A stretch of 64,000 nt of DNA from contig OX327704.1 of assembly GCA_946807835.1 (NCBI GenBank), positions 4,092,001 through 4,156,000 on the forward strand, in the 5' to 3' direction. The translations under genes were made by a program, and so were the position numbers. The notes beneath the pieces are model-generated. The model was not told where the DNA came from. It did not search any database and saw nothing but the letters and a program-made list of their open reading frames with translations. Positions 36,377-50,117 of the stretch are shown piece after piece. How positions within the stretch are numbered: the first letter of the stretch is position 1; the number at the start of each line of letters is the position of its first letter. This DNA is from Ailanthus altissimus. Taxonomy: Eukaryota > Streptophyta > Magnoliopsida > Sapindales > Simaroubaceae.

Positions 36377-38755
36377 TGTCGAACTTTTCTAAGTTCATGT
36401 CTCCATTACAACCACACACGAACCCTAAAAAGGTCAAAAAGCAAAAGTTGCCATTGTTTCCAAATCATCTAACATATATTTTCAATGACTTGGTTGGTGA
36501 ATGTCGGTAATTCTTTAAGATTATTTTATAAAGTCCTGTTAATTAGCATCTTGAGAACATAAAGTAGATTGGACTTTTTGTCGAGCCTAAAAACCTAGGC
36601 GAATTATAAAATTATAATATTAGGCGAATTATAAAATTATAATAGATCTAATTTTAATAATATCTCGATAATATATTAATTAAAAAAATCATATATGCTA
36701 AATTATAAATTATAAATAATTTTTATCATATAAAATATTTAAAAATTACTTTTTAATGATGTAATAAATAGTATTAGTTTTATCGCATTATTAACTTAAC
36801 AATTTTGAAACACGATTTTTTAGAATCGAAATAGTCTATAATATATACGGGTAGTAATATAAGTCGCAATTCGTTTATATAATACAAATTTAATATGAAT
36901 TAATTAAATTTAAATTAAAAAAATTGACGTAACAATTAAGTAGATATATTTTCTATCATATTAAATTTATATTTGAGTATTTTAATTTTTTAATTTAATT
37001 ATAATATGTTATTGTTTGAATAACGAATTGGGTCTATAATTTAAAACATAAATTTGGTTAGGGAACATTTAATGTAATTATTCATTTAAATCTACTTAAT
37101 TTGTTAAAGATTCGTTTAACATATATCACATTTAATGATTTAAATAATATATTTTTAATATATTAAAATAATAATTGTATCAAACAAATCAAATAGTGTA
37201 TATTCACGTAAGTAGATTCAATAAGACCGTTTATTAATTATAGTGCTATACTTACATAGTTTGAAACAAAGTTTTTATTTAAATTGATGCGGCATATATT
37301 GTCTATTATTAATTGATATTAAATAATTATTATATTAATAACAAAATAAAAATTTTAATTATTGACATATTATTTTAAATATAAATTTTATATCCAATTA
37401 TATATATAATGTTATTTATTTATTAAATTTATTTAATTATATTATAATATATAATTTATTTATTAAACAAATCAAATTCGTATTTAATTATCTCATTCGT
37501 TTATTTAAACAAATCAAATTCCAATAACACCCTATTAAAATATTACATTAAAACGATTTCCACGAATTACCAAAAGGAATATTACAATCAAAGATGGTAC
37601 AATCATTCACTAATAGCAATTCTATGTATGCATTGCATTTAACTCTTAACCTTTTTTTCTTTTTCTTTGTCAACTCCTTAAAATCTGGCAAATTACTGCA
37701 CGCAATTGTAAGAATTTGGAAGCTTTTTGGACATTAATTGTCTTTGATTTAATAAAGATGTGTTTGTTGAAGAGCAGGCCGACATTCATAATGGGCATAT
37801 TGACATGTAATTGAAATAAAGTCACAAAAGTTATAATTACTATCAGCATTTAAGCAACACATAATCACCCCATTGCCAAGACAAGAAAACATTTACTACC
37901 TAATTCTAGCCTATTACTTTTCCTTCCCCCTCACCCTATTTTTTTTTTTTTTCCAAACTTTTTGTGCTTGTGGAAAAAGTTTTACTTTTGTTCAATATTA
38001 TAAGTATTAGTTCTAGAAGGGTAAGTTGTGTTTGAAATTGAACTTAAATATATTTATAATTAATTAAATAAAAAATTTGATAAATTTTAAATTTTATGTT
38101 TTTGTTGAATTATTCATTTGATCTCTACTACTTTAAAATTATTAATTTATTTAGAGGAGTTTTTACTATCATTTTCATATTTAAAATAAATCTATTTTCA
38201 TATATAAAATATGACTATTTTCTTCTTTAAGTAATGCAATTGATATTTTAAAAAATAGTAAGGACTTAATGAATAATTTAATAAAAATAAAAAAAAATTA
38301 AAAGTAATAATTTTTTTATTAAATAATATAAAATTTAAGAAAACATTTAGTATTATTAGAGCCTCGTTTGACCATACAAAAGTTTTGAAGTTAATAAATT
38401 TATAATAATTAAAAGTACAAGTTTTATGCTCGGCTTATGTTAATTTATGACTTTGATAGTTTAACGTTTTACAATATATAGACTTTAACCCCTTAAAATT
38501 TTTAATTTAAACATTTTAGCCCTTACAATATTGACTTCGGGTCAGCCCCTTCTTGTCTTCCAATTAAATATAAACAAATATTAATGCACATATAATATTC
38601 ATCTAATGAAAATAGAGTAATATTATAGGACTCTTTCAAGAGACAGGGAGAATTTAGGAGCCTCTCTTAAGCTTTTAAATATGGGAGATCAAAATTTTTA
38701 TTTTTTATTATTATTATTATTTTAGTAATCAACAATTATATGTTAATAATAAAAG
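36377..38755. other. AT-rich intergenic DNA
   Basis: No gene or classifiable element recognised. Confidence 0.5.
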
Positions 38756-38764
38756 GTTAAATGA

Positions 38765-38869
38765 GTGCACGGAGACTTTGCCAAAATGGCAAGCGCTCTC
38801 CCGACCTGATAATTAGGGTTCAAATCTTTACTTTCTTTATATTGTAGTAAAGTTTCAAAAAAAAAAAAA
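38765..38869 (+). mobile_element. tRNA-derived SINE, copy 3 (short)
   Basis: The head GTGCACGGAGACTTTGCCAA and TATTGTAGTA near the tail match the other two SINE copies. The B box GGGTTCAAATC is at 38816-38826 and there is a 13-A tail. Target duplication GTTAAATGA at 38756-38764 and 38870-38878. The middle section is shorter than in the copy at 39452. Confidence 0.75.
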
Positions 38870-39451
38870 GTTAAATGAAAACTTAGCTCACCACAGAATT
38901 CAAATCCAATAAAGACTTTTATTATGTACAATTTTTACTATTTATGAGGGTTCAGAGTAAATCAACCAAAATTTTATCTTTCAACAACTCTGTCGCGAAC
39001 ATTTTATTATCTGCTCTTGAGAATGTTTTTTATAAAATTTATGTTACACCATTTTATATGATTTTATATAAAGAAAAACACAATATAATTACACCAGTAT
39101 AATTATTTTTTAATGTATGTTGTGCACATGCTAATAATTTAAAAGTATTAATATAAAAATACAATTTTATTTGTTAAATAATTTAAATTAATTTACTAAT
39201 AAACATAATTTCTTATTAACATAAACTTTGCAAATAATACATACTTTTATCTTTTGCATTTGTTAAACGGGCAAGACCTTTTTTTTTTGTCAAAACATTT
39301 TAAGGTTTTTAAATTTGAGAAACTTTAGAAACTTGAAATATATGACAAAAATATTTTAAATTTGTAATGAAAAATATGAAACATATAATAAGAAAAATTA
39401 CAAAAATCATATAGTACATGATTGTATGACCATCGTTAAACAATTTTTATC

Positions 39452-39581
39452 TTTTTTTTTAGTGTATACTATACTATTACAACATGGGGGAGGGGAGACT
39501 CGAACCCCTGACTAAGCCCCCATCTGGTCAGGGGGGTGCACCTACAAGGGGGGCTTGCCACTTTGGCTAAGCCTCCATGTG
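39452..39581 (-). mobile_element. tRNA-derived SINE, copy 2
   Basis: Minus strand. Head GCACATGGAGGCTTAGCCAA, B box GGGTTCGAGTC (39497-39507 on the plus strand), then TTGTAATAGTATAG and an A-rich tail. Target duplication CGTTAAACAATTTTTATC (39434-39451) and CGTTAAACAACTTTTATC (39582-39599), 17 of 18 identical. Confidence 0.85.
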
Positions 39582-39599
39582 CGTTAAACAACTTTTATC

Positions 39600-41326
39600 A
39601 AATGTTCATGTTTGATTATTTTTTAAATATAAGTATTACATCTTAAATGATTATAATATTATAATAATAGTCTTTTAATACAAGCAATTAAAATTGACAT
39701 CACAATAATTAAAAAAATTAAAACTATCTTAATCTTTGACAGAGGTCAAATTCTTAACCTAAATAAAAAAATATACAAATTTTGCAATTGAAATAAACAA
39801 CTAAATGCAATTGTATATGATTTCAGAATGAAAAATAAATCAAGAGGTTTATTTTAATATTAATAAACAAATTTTTTTTAAAAATCAAGAGGATTGATTT
39901 TTGTTTTTTTAATTTTTGTTTATTAATATTAAAAAATATTTTTTTGTGTTTTTATTTTAATTAAGCAAAGAGTGAATTGCTTGCCGACATGTAAATTTTT
40001 AGGGATAAAGAGTGTTTACGTATAAACAAAATCAGTGATTACATAATCACGTACGTGTCCCAGAACAGCGTAAGCCACGATCAAAACTGCGTCCAAATTA
40101 AGCAAAAGCTGTCTTCAAAAAACGAGCTGCGTGATCTAAATCGAAAGCTGCTTTTGCTTTTCATTAAAAATAAGCAGCTTCCAGAGCTAGCTTGCGTGAT
40201 TATAGAATATTATGTGTGTTAGTGTTTTCTTTTTAATCTTTTCCTCTTTTTGGTGTTTTTTAAATCTTAATTTGGCTTGGAATGAAATGCTTCATGCATC
40301 TGAGAAAGCCAAGTGGCACGCAGTGCTTCTTGTTCAAGGCTTTTGATTTATGAGACCAAACTGAGCAAAAGTTGGTCAGCCAACACACAATTTTAGGGTC
40401 AAAGGTGGTGAAGCTAAACAAATTAAATACACCAATTTTTTTTTTAGGGTTATATACTTATATTACGCTTACTAAATAGAGGGATGAAGACATTTAGATC
40501 CCAACTTTAATCTAAAAGATAATTTTATATTTTTATTTTTAAAATTATTTAAAAAAATCCCTTTCGGTGGTGGTGATAATAAGGTTTAACTTGTTATTAG
40601 TATTATTATATTTAAAATTTTATGATCTATATGGTGATATTATTGTTTCATTTAAAGGAGCATTAGAAAAGAGTAAAAATTGATTAAAAAATAAAAATAA
40701 AAATTAGTGTTTTTAGGCAATTCTAAAATTTAGGGAATAAAACTGTTTTTTGAATCAAATTTTGGAGGTTTTAGATGTCTTTGTTTCTCAAATAAATGTG
40801 AATTTTTTACTAAATTATCAGTGTTAATTAGTTTAATTGACAAAAAATAATTAAAATGGAAGAAGTCTAAAATTTAAGTTCACTTATATTAGAGTTTAAA
40901 TAAAAGGGTTCTCAACTTTTATTAATGTAATATTTTTCTATAAAAAAAATAAGAAAATTAAATCAATTTTCGTGAATTTGGAATTATTAGAATCAAATAG
41001 TAAGCGAAAATTATAAGTGAAATTGTCACTTTCTATTATTTTTCATATTTATTATTTTCTTTCTATTACTTTTTAATATGATTAGATTATTACCTTTTCG
41101 TTGTAAAGAAATTACTACTTCTTAGACTCTTTTATTATTTTATCTTTAATGAAATTGCGTGCGAGTGATGTTTGATATTAAGATAGATGTGTTCGAGCAC
41201 ACCATAAATTAAAATAACTTAAAATATTTATCTTTTATATTTAAAATTACAAATAAATATTGCAAAGTTGTATTAGTAGTCATAAAAATAAAATAAAAAT
41301 ATTTATTTTTTAAAAAATAAAAATAT
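39600..41326. other. Intergenic DNA with a short palindrome
   Basis: No gene recognised. GTGATTACATAATCAC near 40034-40049 is a near-perfect palindrome. Nearby (40080-40195) are repeated GCTGCGTGATC / AAAGCTGCTTTTGCTT words that suggest an eroded small transposon, but termini were not identified. Confidence 0.4.
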
Positions 41327-42303
41327 TATTGCAGATATCAAACCATGCTCTTCAGTTTGACACCCTTATGGTATCAATTAAACCATAACTTTAATACTCC
41401 TTTTTATTATATGCGCGGCAGAAAAATCATAATTCACACCATATGTAAGAACACATAAGATCAACACACCAATAAAGATAAAGAAAACAAATCAAGACAC
41501 AAGATATACGTGGTTCGGCCCAAAATTACTTACGTCCATGGAGGATCCATGATCCAGCTTCTTATTATTAATATAGATCACTAAATATTTTCTTACATCA
41601 TCAATGATCTCACAAGACCCCTTAGTATTTCTCATACAGACATCTAAGTATCTACCATTGATCACCATGACTCCTTAAGATCTCTTAGTATCTCCTCATA
41701 AGAGATTTTTACAATGAATACAAGAATAGTCCGAGCATTTAAGCCAAAAAGATTTTTGGTGTTTCTTTTGTTCACTTAAGAACTAAAAGAAAACACTCCC
41801 CAAAAGGTTACATCCTAGTGTGTGGTGCACTTAGTACCTACATAATTCCTCTATTCTCTCTTATGGTTACATCTTGAAACTTTAAATGTTTATCTTTCTC
41901 TTATGTTTAAATGAGTTTATATAGTAAATAAAACACCATTGAAAACCCTAAATTTAGTTAGAATAAGAGTCTGTATTTGTAAGAGTCTTAATTCCACTTA
42001 AAGAAGTTAATTGAGACAAAACAGAAAATATCGTAAGGTTGTCACGTGAATAGTAATCGAGTAAACAGTACATGTGCATAAATAGTAACCAGTAAACAGT
42101 ACACTGTGAACAGTAACTTGGCTGCGCGCAAACAGTACTCACGGTGAACAATATCGCCGTATGAATAATGTTCATTCTTTTTTACTTTTCGTTTTACTCC
42201 TCCCTTATACACCCAATGCATATTTAACTTCATAATGACTCTACTCTTAATATTCATTTCAATTCTTACCCATATAAAATTGTTGAATCATTAATTTTTA
42301 ACA
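41327..42303 (-). repeat. Solo LTR, copia-related, AACAGTA-type
   Basis: 977 bp, homologous along its length to the LTR at 14509-15489 and in the same orientation. Flanks AATAT (41322-41326) and AATAC (42304-42308) are a 5-bp target duplication with one change. No PBS or polypurine tract adjoins it, so the internal region was lost by LTR-LTR recombination. A cluster of AACAGTA / GTGAACAGTA motifs lies at 42048-42175. The frames at 41954-42175 and 42042-42257 are in the LTR. Confidence 0.8.
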
Positions 42304-42824
42304 AATACTTTTATTAAAATATATGCATTTGTAGCATAATCATCCAGTGATAATAACAGTGTGCATGGGACTATTTATTATAATTATTATCAATATAATT
42401 TATAATTTTTTAAAATTAATCCCTACATGACAAGATTTTGTTAGACACTTGTATGAATAATGTGTTAAGATAAGATATTCATATTTTCTCTTTAGTAAAT
42501 TTTATATTTACTATATATAATTAATGATCACAACGTAAAAATAAAAAATAGATTAAAATACTTTATTTTTATAATTGGTTTTTTGAAATTCTACCCAACC
42601 TCAATTCCCTAAATGGCTTAACGCAACTAATGAACTCTGAGTTTGAACATTATGAGAATGCTCTGCCTCAAACCCATAATAAAGCCCATTATATAGACAT
42701 GAGTCTTGTATATTTAATTAGAACATTGTATTTACTTTAACAAAGGAAACACAAACTTCTTCGATGGAAGAACCTTTTTGTCTCGACCCCAATTCAACAC
42801 TAAACAAATTTGAGCTAATAGAAT

Positions 42825-43177
42825 ACTATCACCTCCATTGAGAGACCTGATATTAAACAAAGGATTATCTTAAAATCTTGCTTTTACTCTTCGACCCCAA
42901 ATGTTAAGGACAACATGTTTATTTATGTCTAGGATAATTAGCACCAAAGACATTTGGAGCTGAAGAGTACAAGCAAGATTTTTAGATAATCATTTGTTTA
43001 ATATCTAGTCTCAATGGAGGTGATAGTAAACAAAGGATTATCTTGAAAACTTGCTTGTACTCTTTGGCCCCAAATGTTGAGGACGTCATATTTATTTATG
43101 TCTAGGACATTTGGGGCCGAAGAGTACAAGCAATGAGTATTGTCCTAGACATAAATAAACATGACGTCCTCAACATT
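42825..43177. repeat. Foldback cluster: nested and shuffled inverted repeats
   Basis: Arm 42825-42903 pairs with 42951-43027 (reverse complement, about 78 bp, a handful of mismatches, 47-nt loop). Immediately after, 43053-43077 (GCTTGTACTCTTTGGCCCC..) pairs with 43107-43131, and 43073-43109 (AATGTTGAGGACGTCATATT..) pairs with 43141-43177. The two modules (CTTGTACTCTTCGGCCCCAA and GAGGACGTCATGTTTATTTA) therefore recur in both orientations. There is no open frame. Confidence 0.85.
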
Positions 43178-44571
43178 TTAATGAGTATTTTCGATAATTG
43201 ATTTCAGTCGCGCTAACCACTAAAAGTTTTCAAAGGCAAATGGAAAGATATCTACACCATTAACTGATTGTCTTTACCCTTAAAAATCTCAAAGTTCCAA
43301 AAAAAATTTATGTAAATATTACTCTTACAATCTCATAATGAATTTAAAATAAGAAAGTAAAAGTATATCTTAATTTTAATAAAATTTTACAAACTAATAC
43401 AACAAAGTGTATAAAAAAGATGTTAAAACAATCAAAGAAGTAGGATTTTTAGAATAAACTAAAATTCTAAAAACTCTTCATACACATAAGACCTAAAATT
43501 ATCTTTTTATTGCCTTTCTTATTTTCTTAATTTTTCTTATTGGTCAATCACTGACTTAAGTATTAAAGAATTATCATCAAAAATAATTTTTGACTTGGCT
43601 TTAATTTTGTTTGTGATAACATGATATTTTTAAAGCCTAGCATCAAAAGAAATTATCTCAATACAATTCTTCAAAAAATCTTGCCACCATTTCAAAAAAA
43701 AAAAATGCAAACTCAACTAATGGACTTTAAATCTCTCAAATTCTAGATTAAAGTCAACAATAGTATATATTATTAATTTCAAATTGTTGCAATTTGTAAA
43801 TATATAGTTATATATTACAAATATTTACGTAAAATATGGATGCCGACATGATTTAATTATAGTGATATTACCATCTAAATTAACGATAAAATAATTGAAA
43901 AAAAAAATTATTGCATTTGCATGTGGGTGGGTTTGATTTGATTTAGGTTCAGGAACCTTGGCCATTTGTATAGAATATTATCACATTATAATTAAAATGA
44001 AAAAGCAATATACACGATACGTGAGTTGTAAAATCCAAAAAGACATGTATTATTAATAAATCACATAATAATAATAATAATTAAATTGATGGAGATTGCC
44101 TGTTTGTTAAGCAACAAATCATTCTCTGGAACAACACACACGATGGACCATTTTACAAGATTCTAAGCCCTTTTACGTAATGCATGGATGCTTTCATTCT
44201 TCTTGTTGTGAAACAGCACCGGATTCTCTTAATAGTTGACCTTTTAATAATAATAATAATAATAATACCCTTTAATTATTATTATTATTATTTTATATTT
44301 TCGAGATTTTTTCACCCCTAAGATATTTTCAGTCTCCACAATTCTTTGTTATTTTTCTTTTATAAAAAAATTAAATAAATACAAGAAATTTCACTCATTA
44401 AATACCAATTCATATCTTTTATTTTTACTTAAATTTAAGTGATCGATGATACAAAGTAAATTCATGACTATTCAAATTATGGGATCGGCTTTTTTTTAAA
44501 AAAATTATTATTATTTTTCTCCTTTTAGTATAACCTTATCAAATATTAAAACTCATTTTTTAATAAATAAA
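43178..44571. other. AT-rich intergenic DNA
   Basis: No gene recognised. An (AAT)n run at 44247-44266 followed by (ATT)n at 44275-44293 forms a self-complementary microsatellite. Confidence 0.5.
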
Positions 44572-45504
44572 TGTTGAGGATATCAAGGCACTTCAATTTG
44601 ACACCCCTATGGCATCAGCTAAACCACAACTTTGATACCTTATTTGCAGTGAAAAATTATAATTCACACCATAAGTAATAATACATAAGATTAACACACT
44701 AATAAAGATAAAGAAAACAAAACAATCACAAAACACAAGATATACGTGGTTCAGCCCAAATTGCCTACGTCCACGGAGGATCCATGATCCAGCTTCTTTC
44801 CATTGAAATAGGTTACAAAGTATTTTCTTACATCATCAATGATCCCACAAGACCCCTTAGTATCTCCCATAGAGACCTCTAAGTATCTACTCTTGATCAC
44901 CATGACTCCCTAAGACCTCTTCGTATCTCCTCATAAGAGATTTTTACAAGAAACACAAGAATAGCCCAAGCATCTAAGCCAAAATGATATATGGTGTTTC
45001 TCTTTTATTCACTCAAAGAACCTAAAGAAAAAAACACCCCCAAAGGTTACACCCTAGTGCACCACACACTTAGTGCCTACCTAACTCCTCTATTCTCTCT
45101 TATGGTTACATCTTAAAACCTTAAATGCTTAATCTTAAACAAGGGTTTACAAGTATTTATATAGGGTGTATTTCGTGCCTACAAACCCTATTCCTTGTTG
45201 GAGTAAGAGTCCACTTGTTTTGGAAGTTCAAAACTTTCCAAAATTTGAAATCCCAAACTAAAACGAACTTTTCCACGCGTTCTAGTACCGCGGCGCTCAG
45301 CATCCAGCACTGCGGTGCTAGTCTTCTGTGTTGAGCGTCGCGGCGCTGGTCAGCTCCCCTCGATTCACTTCCCCTTTCGTGTCCCACACGACCTAGACTT
45401 CTCCAAACGTGTCCCACACGTTCTTGACTTCTTACGACTCTTCACTTTGGTATTCATCTCAATTATTATCTAACTAAAATTATCGAATCATCAATTTTCC
45501 AATA
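44572..45504 (-). repeat. Solo LTR, copia-related, GCGGCGCT-type
   Basis: 933 bp with a perfect 5-bp target duplication ATAAA at 44567-44571 and 45505-45509. It starts TGTTGAGGATATCAAGGC at the left (U5) edge. It is homologous to the LTRs at 14509 and 41327 for its left two thirds, but carries a GC-rich array (GCGGCGCTCAG, GCGGTGCTAG, GCGGCGCTGG) at about 45290-45345 instead of the AACAGTA cluster. Frames at 45125-45417 on both strands lie in it and are not genes. Confidence 0.85.
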
Positions 45505-46749
45505 ATAAAATACAGTTAAATTTTAATAAATTAATATTCGATAGTTCAATTTCTTCAATTAAATAATATTTTTTACTGATCTCAACTTAAGATTGACGTG
45601 CTAAATAATTCAATAAACTTATAAAATAATACATTATAAGAAAAATTATTATTTTCCTCTTTTTAGTATAACCCCGTCAAATATCAAAACCCCCGTCCTT
45701 TTTCAGCATACATATATACTATCTCAAACTTTTCCATAATCAGAATTAAATTTGACAAACCGAGTTACATGATCTTTTATGATAAGTAATAATTGTTTCT
45801 AATAATAAAATTTCTTGAAGTGGTATAACGATTTGCTTTTGAACTCTACCCATATTAAAATGGTGAAGGAGGTTGATTTTTATTATGATGTAATAGAAAA
45901 AAAAAATGTTAATGGGAACTACCTTTTTTTAAAGAAAAAATAAAAAAATCATTCATAAATTAATATCACAATTAGAGAATTTATCAATTTCCTCTTCGAT
46001 GAAATTCATATATACCGATTTTTCTTTCATAAATTTATTTTTTATTATCAATTTTTCTTCTAAAAATTGATTAATTACATTTATAAAATGAGGTTTTTGA
46101 TTATTATGAATTTATTAAAAATAGGAAATACCGGTTTAAACAAGAGATAAATCGCTAAATTCTTTAAAATTATCTAATCGGGGCATTGATTTTTTTTTTT
46201 AATAATTAGTTGAGGAAGATATATAACTAAAATTTCATAAGGGCATGCAATACAATACAATAATAAAAAATAATTATTTTTTTAATAGTGTAATTATGTC
46301 TTTTTCAATAATAATAATTTTTTTTTTAGATCTCATCAAACTTAAGGACAACTATTAAAAAAAAGTATAAATGATTTGTGAGTTACGCAATTTATTATAT
46401 AATAAGTTATACTATTAAATAATTAATTCATAATTCAATAATATTATTACATGTTATAAAATCATACCGCTTACCTCAGTATTCATAATCGTATTATATA
46501 TTTTAGTTGTTTATCATACGATGAGTTACCTCAATATTTTTTTTAAATATAAGTATTATATTGTAAATTTTAAATCTTAATATTACAGCTCAAAAATTAA
46601 CTAATTATAATAATTGTAATAACTATCACAATTATGGATAATTATTAATAACTATCATGACTAAATAATCGTCAATAATTGCCTTCTGATAATTAAAGGA
46701 AATAAAATTATTTTGACATTTGTCGTTCAAATTCCTAATTTAAACTAAG
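45505..46749. other. AT-rich intergenic DNA
   Basis: No gene or element recognised. Confidence 0.5.
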
Positions 46750-47840
46750 TGTTGAGGGAGGAAATGCCCTTTTCTCTTTTGAGGTTATGTTAAAGTAAAA
46801 AACTTAAGATTCAACCTACAACCCTAACCTCCTTGCATAGCGGAATAACCTGTTAATCAAGCAAAATACCAAGAATCCAAAGTAGAATATAAAAGAGTAT
46901 AACATAATCTTATGTGCTTCGACCAATTGCCTACGTCCACGATGGATCTAAGGATCCTAGCATCTCTTATTAACTCCCTAGAGATTTTATAAGGAAAACT
47001 TAATGAAGAACTCTAAAAAAGACCTAAAATTTAGTGAACCTTTACTCTACCACGAGCAGTGATCACCCAAACAACAGTTCCACCTTAATGCACACAAACA
47101 CTTAGTGTCTACCCAGTTATTCTCCTCTCTTAGAGTCTCTCTTAATGCTTAATCTGAAATAAATGGTTTATAAATGTATATATATGGTGTATTTCGTGCC
47201 TACTAACTCTATTTTTTGTTGGAGTAAGAGTTCACTTGTTTTGAACGTCCAAAATTTTCTAAAACTTGAAATCCGGATCAAAAACGGCTTCTTGACTCTT
47301 TTGGCGCCGCAGCACTCATCCTTGGACGCCACGGCGCTCAACCCTGGTGCTACCTATGCTCATTTTTTTTCGCTTCTTTCACGTCTTTAATGCACACAAA
47401 CACTTAGTGTCTACCCAGTTATTCTCCTCTCTTAGAGTCTCTCTTAATGCTTAATTTGAAATAAATGGTTTATAAATGTATATATATAGTGTATTTCGTG
47501 CCTACTAACTCTATTCTTTGTTGGAGTAAGAGTTCAATTGTTTTGAACGTCCAAAATTTCCTAAAACTTGAAATTCGGATCAAAAATGGCTTCTTGACTC
47601 TTTTGGCGCCGCAGCACTCATCCTTGGACGCCACGGCGCTCAACCCTGGTGCTGCCTATGCTCATTTTTTTTCGCTTCCTTCACGTCTTTAAGTCCTATT
47701 TCACTTTTTTCTTCGTGTCCCACACATCCTAAACTTCTCTATATATGTCCTACACATTCTAAATTTGTTGTGACTATCTACTTTGATATTTTTTTTAATT
47801 CTTATTTAATTAAAATTATTGAATCGCCAATTTTTTAACA
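46750..47840 (-). repeat. Solo LTR, copia-related, with internal 302-bp tandem duplication
   Basis: It runs from TGTTGAGGGAGG to TTTTTTAACA, flanked by CTAAG (46745-46749) and CTAAA (47841-47845). Two near-identical 302-bp copies, 47086-47387 and 47388-47689, duplicate part of the LTR including the GGCGCCGCAGCACTC / CCACGGCGCTCAA GC-rich motifs. The paired 75-aa frames at 47163-47390 and 47465-47692 differ by only a few residues because of this duplication and are not genes. Confidence 0.8.
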
Positions 47841-50117
47841 CTAAAAAATACACCGACTTTGTTATTAAAGTAAACATCTATATACATATATAATAAACTT
47901 CATTAGTCAGTAAAATAAATTTCTCTCTCCGTATCAAATTGTCACTAGAATATGGTGATTCATGAATCCGTAGATACGAAAAAAAAAAGAAAAAAGAAAA
48001 GAGTTCATGTGTAATTTGTTTAGACCACACGAATGGCTCCATGATTTACTCCATAATTTGGCAGCCGACATGATTGAGTAGCATATATAAAACTCATAAA
48101 CATGCAACAAATGTTTGATGTTATTATTATTTTTATGTTGATTTTTTATTTATTTGAATTGAAGTTATAATAATAATAATAATAATAATAATTTCTTGGT
48201 CATATATGTTCTGGCCGACAACTGATTGAGAATTATTAAATTAACAGTGGCTGATTTTTGCTTTTTGTTTTTTTGTTTTCTTGATTTGGTTCATTGAATT
48301 AAAGATTAGAAATTATTGTATGTGATTAGGTACTGCAAAGTTTTTCAACTCTCTTGTTTATCTTGGAATTTAATCAAAGATTAAGTGATGGTAGATGGTA
48401 GCAAATTATTTAATTGTAAATTTTATTATATATATTAAAGGAAAATTGTTAGTTATTTTTCATTATTTTTTATTTTTATTAATTTTCTTTCGGGTTCTTA
48501 ATAAGTATCAATATCTTTTTTTGGTATCATTTGTTCTCTCTAAAAATAATCAATTACCCATTTAAAATAGATATCAACATTTATTAAAAACAATTAGAAT
48601 AAAATGTGATAAAATTATAAAATCACGAAGAGGTTATTAATAATAAAATAGGATTAATAAACTGTTGACGGGAATTATTAACCAAAAATAAAAAATAAAT
48701 GTATCAAATTTGATTCTTTCTTCCTGTTTTGGTTGCTTTTGTTATGATTATTTTTAAGTACTTATTGATTCAATTCCACCCTTTAAAGATATTCTGTTAA
48801 GGATATGCAATCCAATTGCTCATAACATATTCTTTTTCATTTGAAAGTATATCACTTTCTTTTTTTCTTTCTTTTCTTGTTTTTCAAAATTAAAATAAAC
48901 TTTAAATAGATTTAATTTAAGATCCATTTGATATAGAGATATTTGCGATTTTAAAATCACAACTGTTGTGATGCGAGAGTTTTAATTACCCAATAAAAAT
49001 AAGTGTTTAGTAAACAAAGCTTTAGATTTTGGATTTTTTTTTTCTTTTAACAAAATGGTTTAATTTTATTAGATATTATAATTTAATATTAACATAGTAC
49101 ATGATTTTGATAATATTATCATAGTATATTAGAGATAATTTATTATACTTTTTCAAATTTATATATGTAAAAAATAAAAGTATATTTTAAATTAAAAAAG
49201 AAAGTTATTATCATTGCGACACGTCAAGACTGACAAATAGTGCTGTTGACACCAAATTTCATTGAAAAATGTTATGCATACTCTAAGGCTCTATTTTTTT
49301 TTTAATTTATATAACAACATTAATAACAAAAAAAAACTACAGAAATGTTACATGTACATTAAAATTGGTAGTTAAAATAACATTACCTTTAAAACATAAA
49401 AAAAATTAGAGATATTATTATCAATATTTTTAAAATATGACTTAATTATAACAATACTCGTATATTTAAAAAAATAATATTAATACTTAATTTTTTGACA
49501 AAATATACAAAAAGTCCAATCAATAAGAATCGATTTTCAAACTTAATAGATTTAATGGTAACGTCTTTTTATATTTTAAATATTTAAATTTAAATTAAAT
49601 AATAATAAATTTTAAAAAAAATACATGGCCAAGTGTATTAGCATCCATTTTGGCTACTTGGAACAAGGGGCTAATGGCCGCTTGGTTCAAGTGGCCAAAA
49701 TGGCCGTCGATACAACCGGTCAAAATGGTTGCTTGTATATTTTATTTAATTTTATTATATTATTTTATTTAAATTTATTATTTTATTATTATATTTAAAT
49801 TTATTATATTATTTTTTTATTATATTTAAAAGTCAAACATTGTAATTTAAGCCCAATTATTGTCATGTCAATTTTGTTAAATGTGTAAATGGCAAATGGT
49901 CATTTTAATTTAGAATATTCTTAACGATTAGATATTTGTGCATATTTTGTTAAAAAAAATTAGGTACTAATTTTTAAATTAGTGAGTATTATTATAATTA
50001 AATCATATTTTAAGGGTATTAATGATAATATCTCAACAAATTATTATTAAATTAATTTTCTCTTTTTTTAAAATAGGATAAACTACTAGTCCACTTCATG
50101 ATATGACATGGTTCTCT
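47841..50117. other. AT-rich intergenic DNA
   Basis: No gene recognised. A run of (AAT)n is at 48167-48191. A GC-richer stretch at 49625-49735 repeats the word TGGCCAAAATGGCCG-like sequence several times, of unknown origin. Confidence 0.5.
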
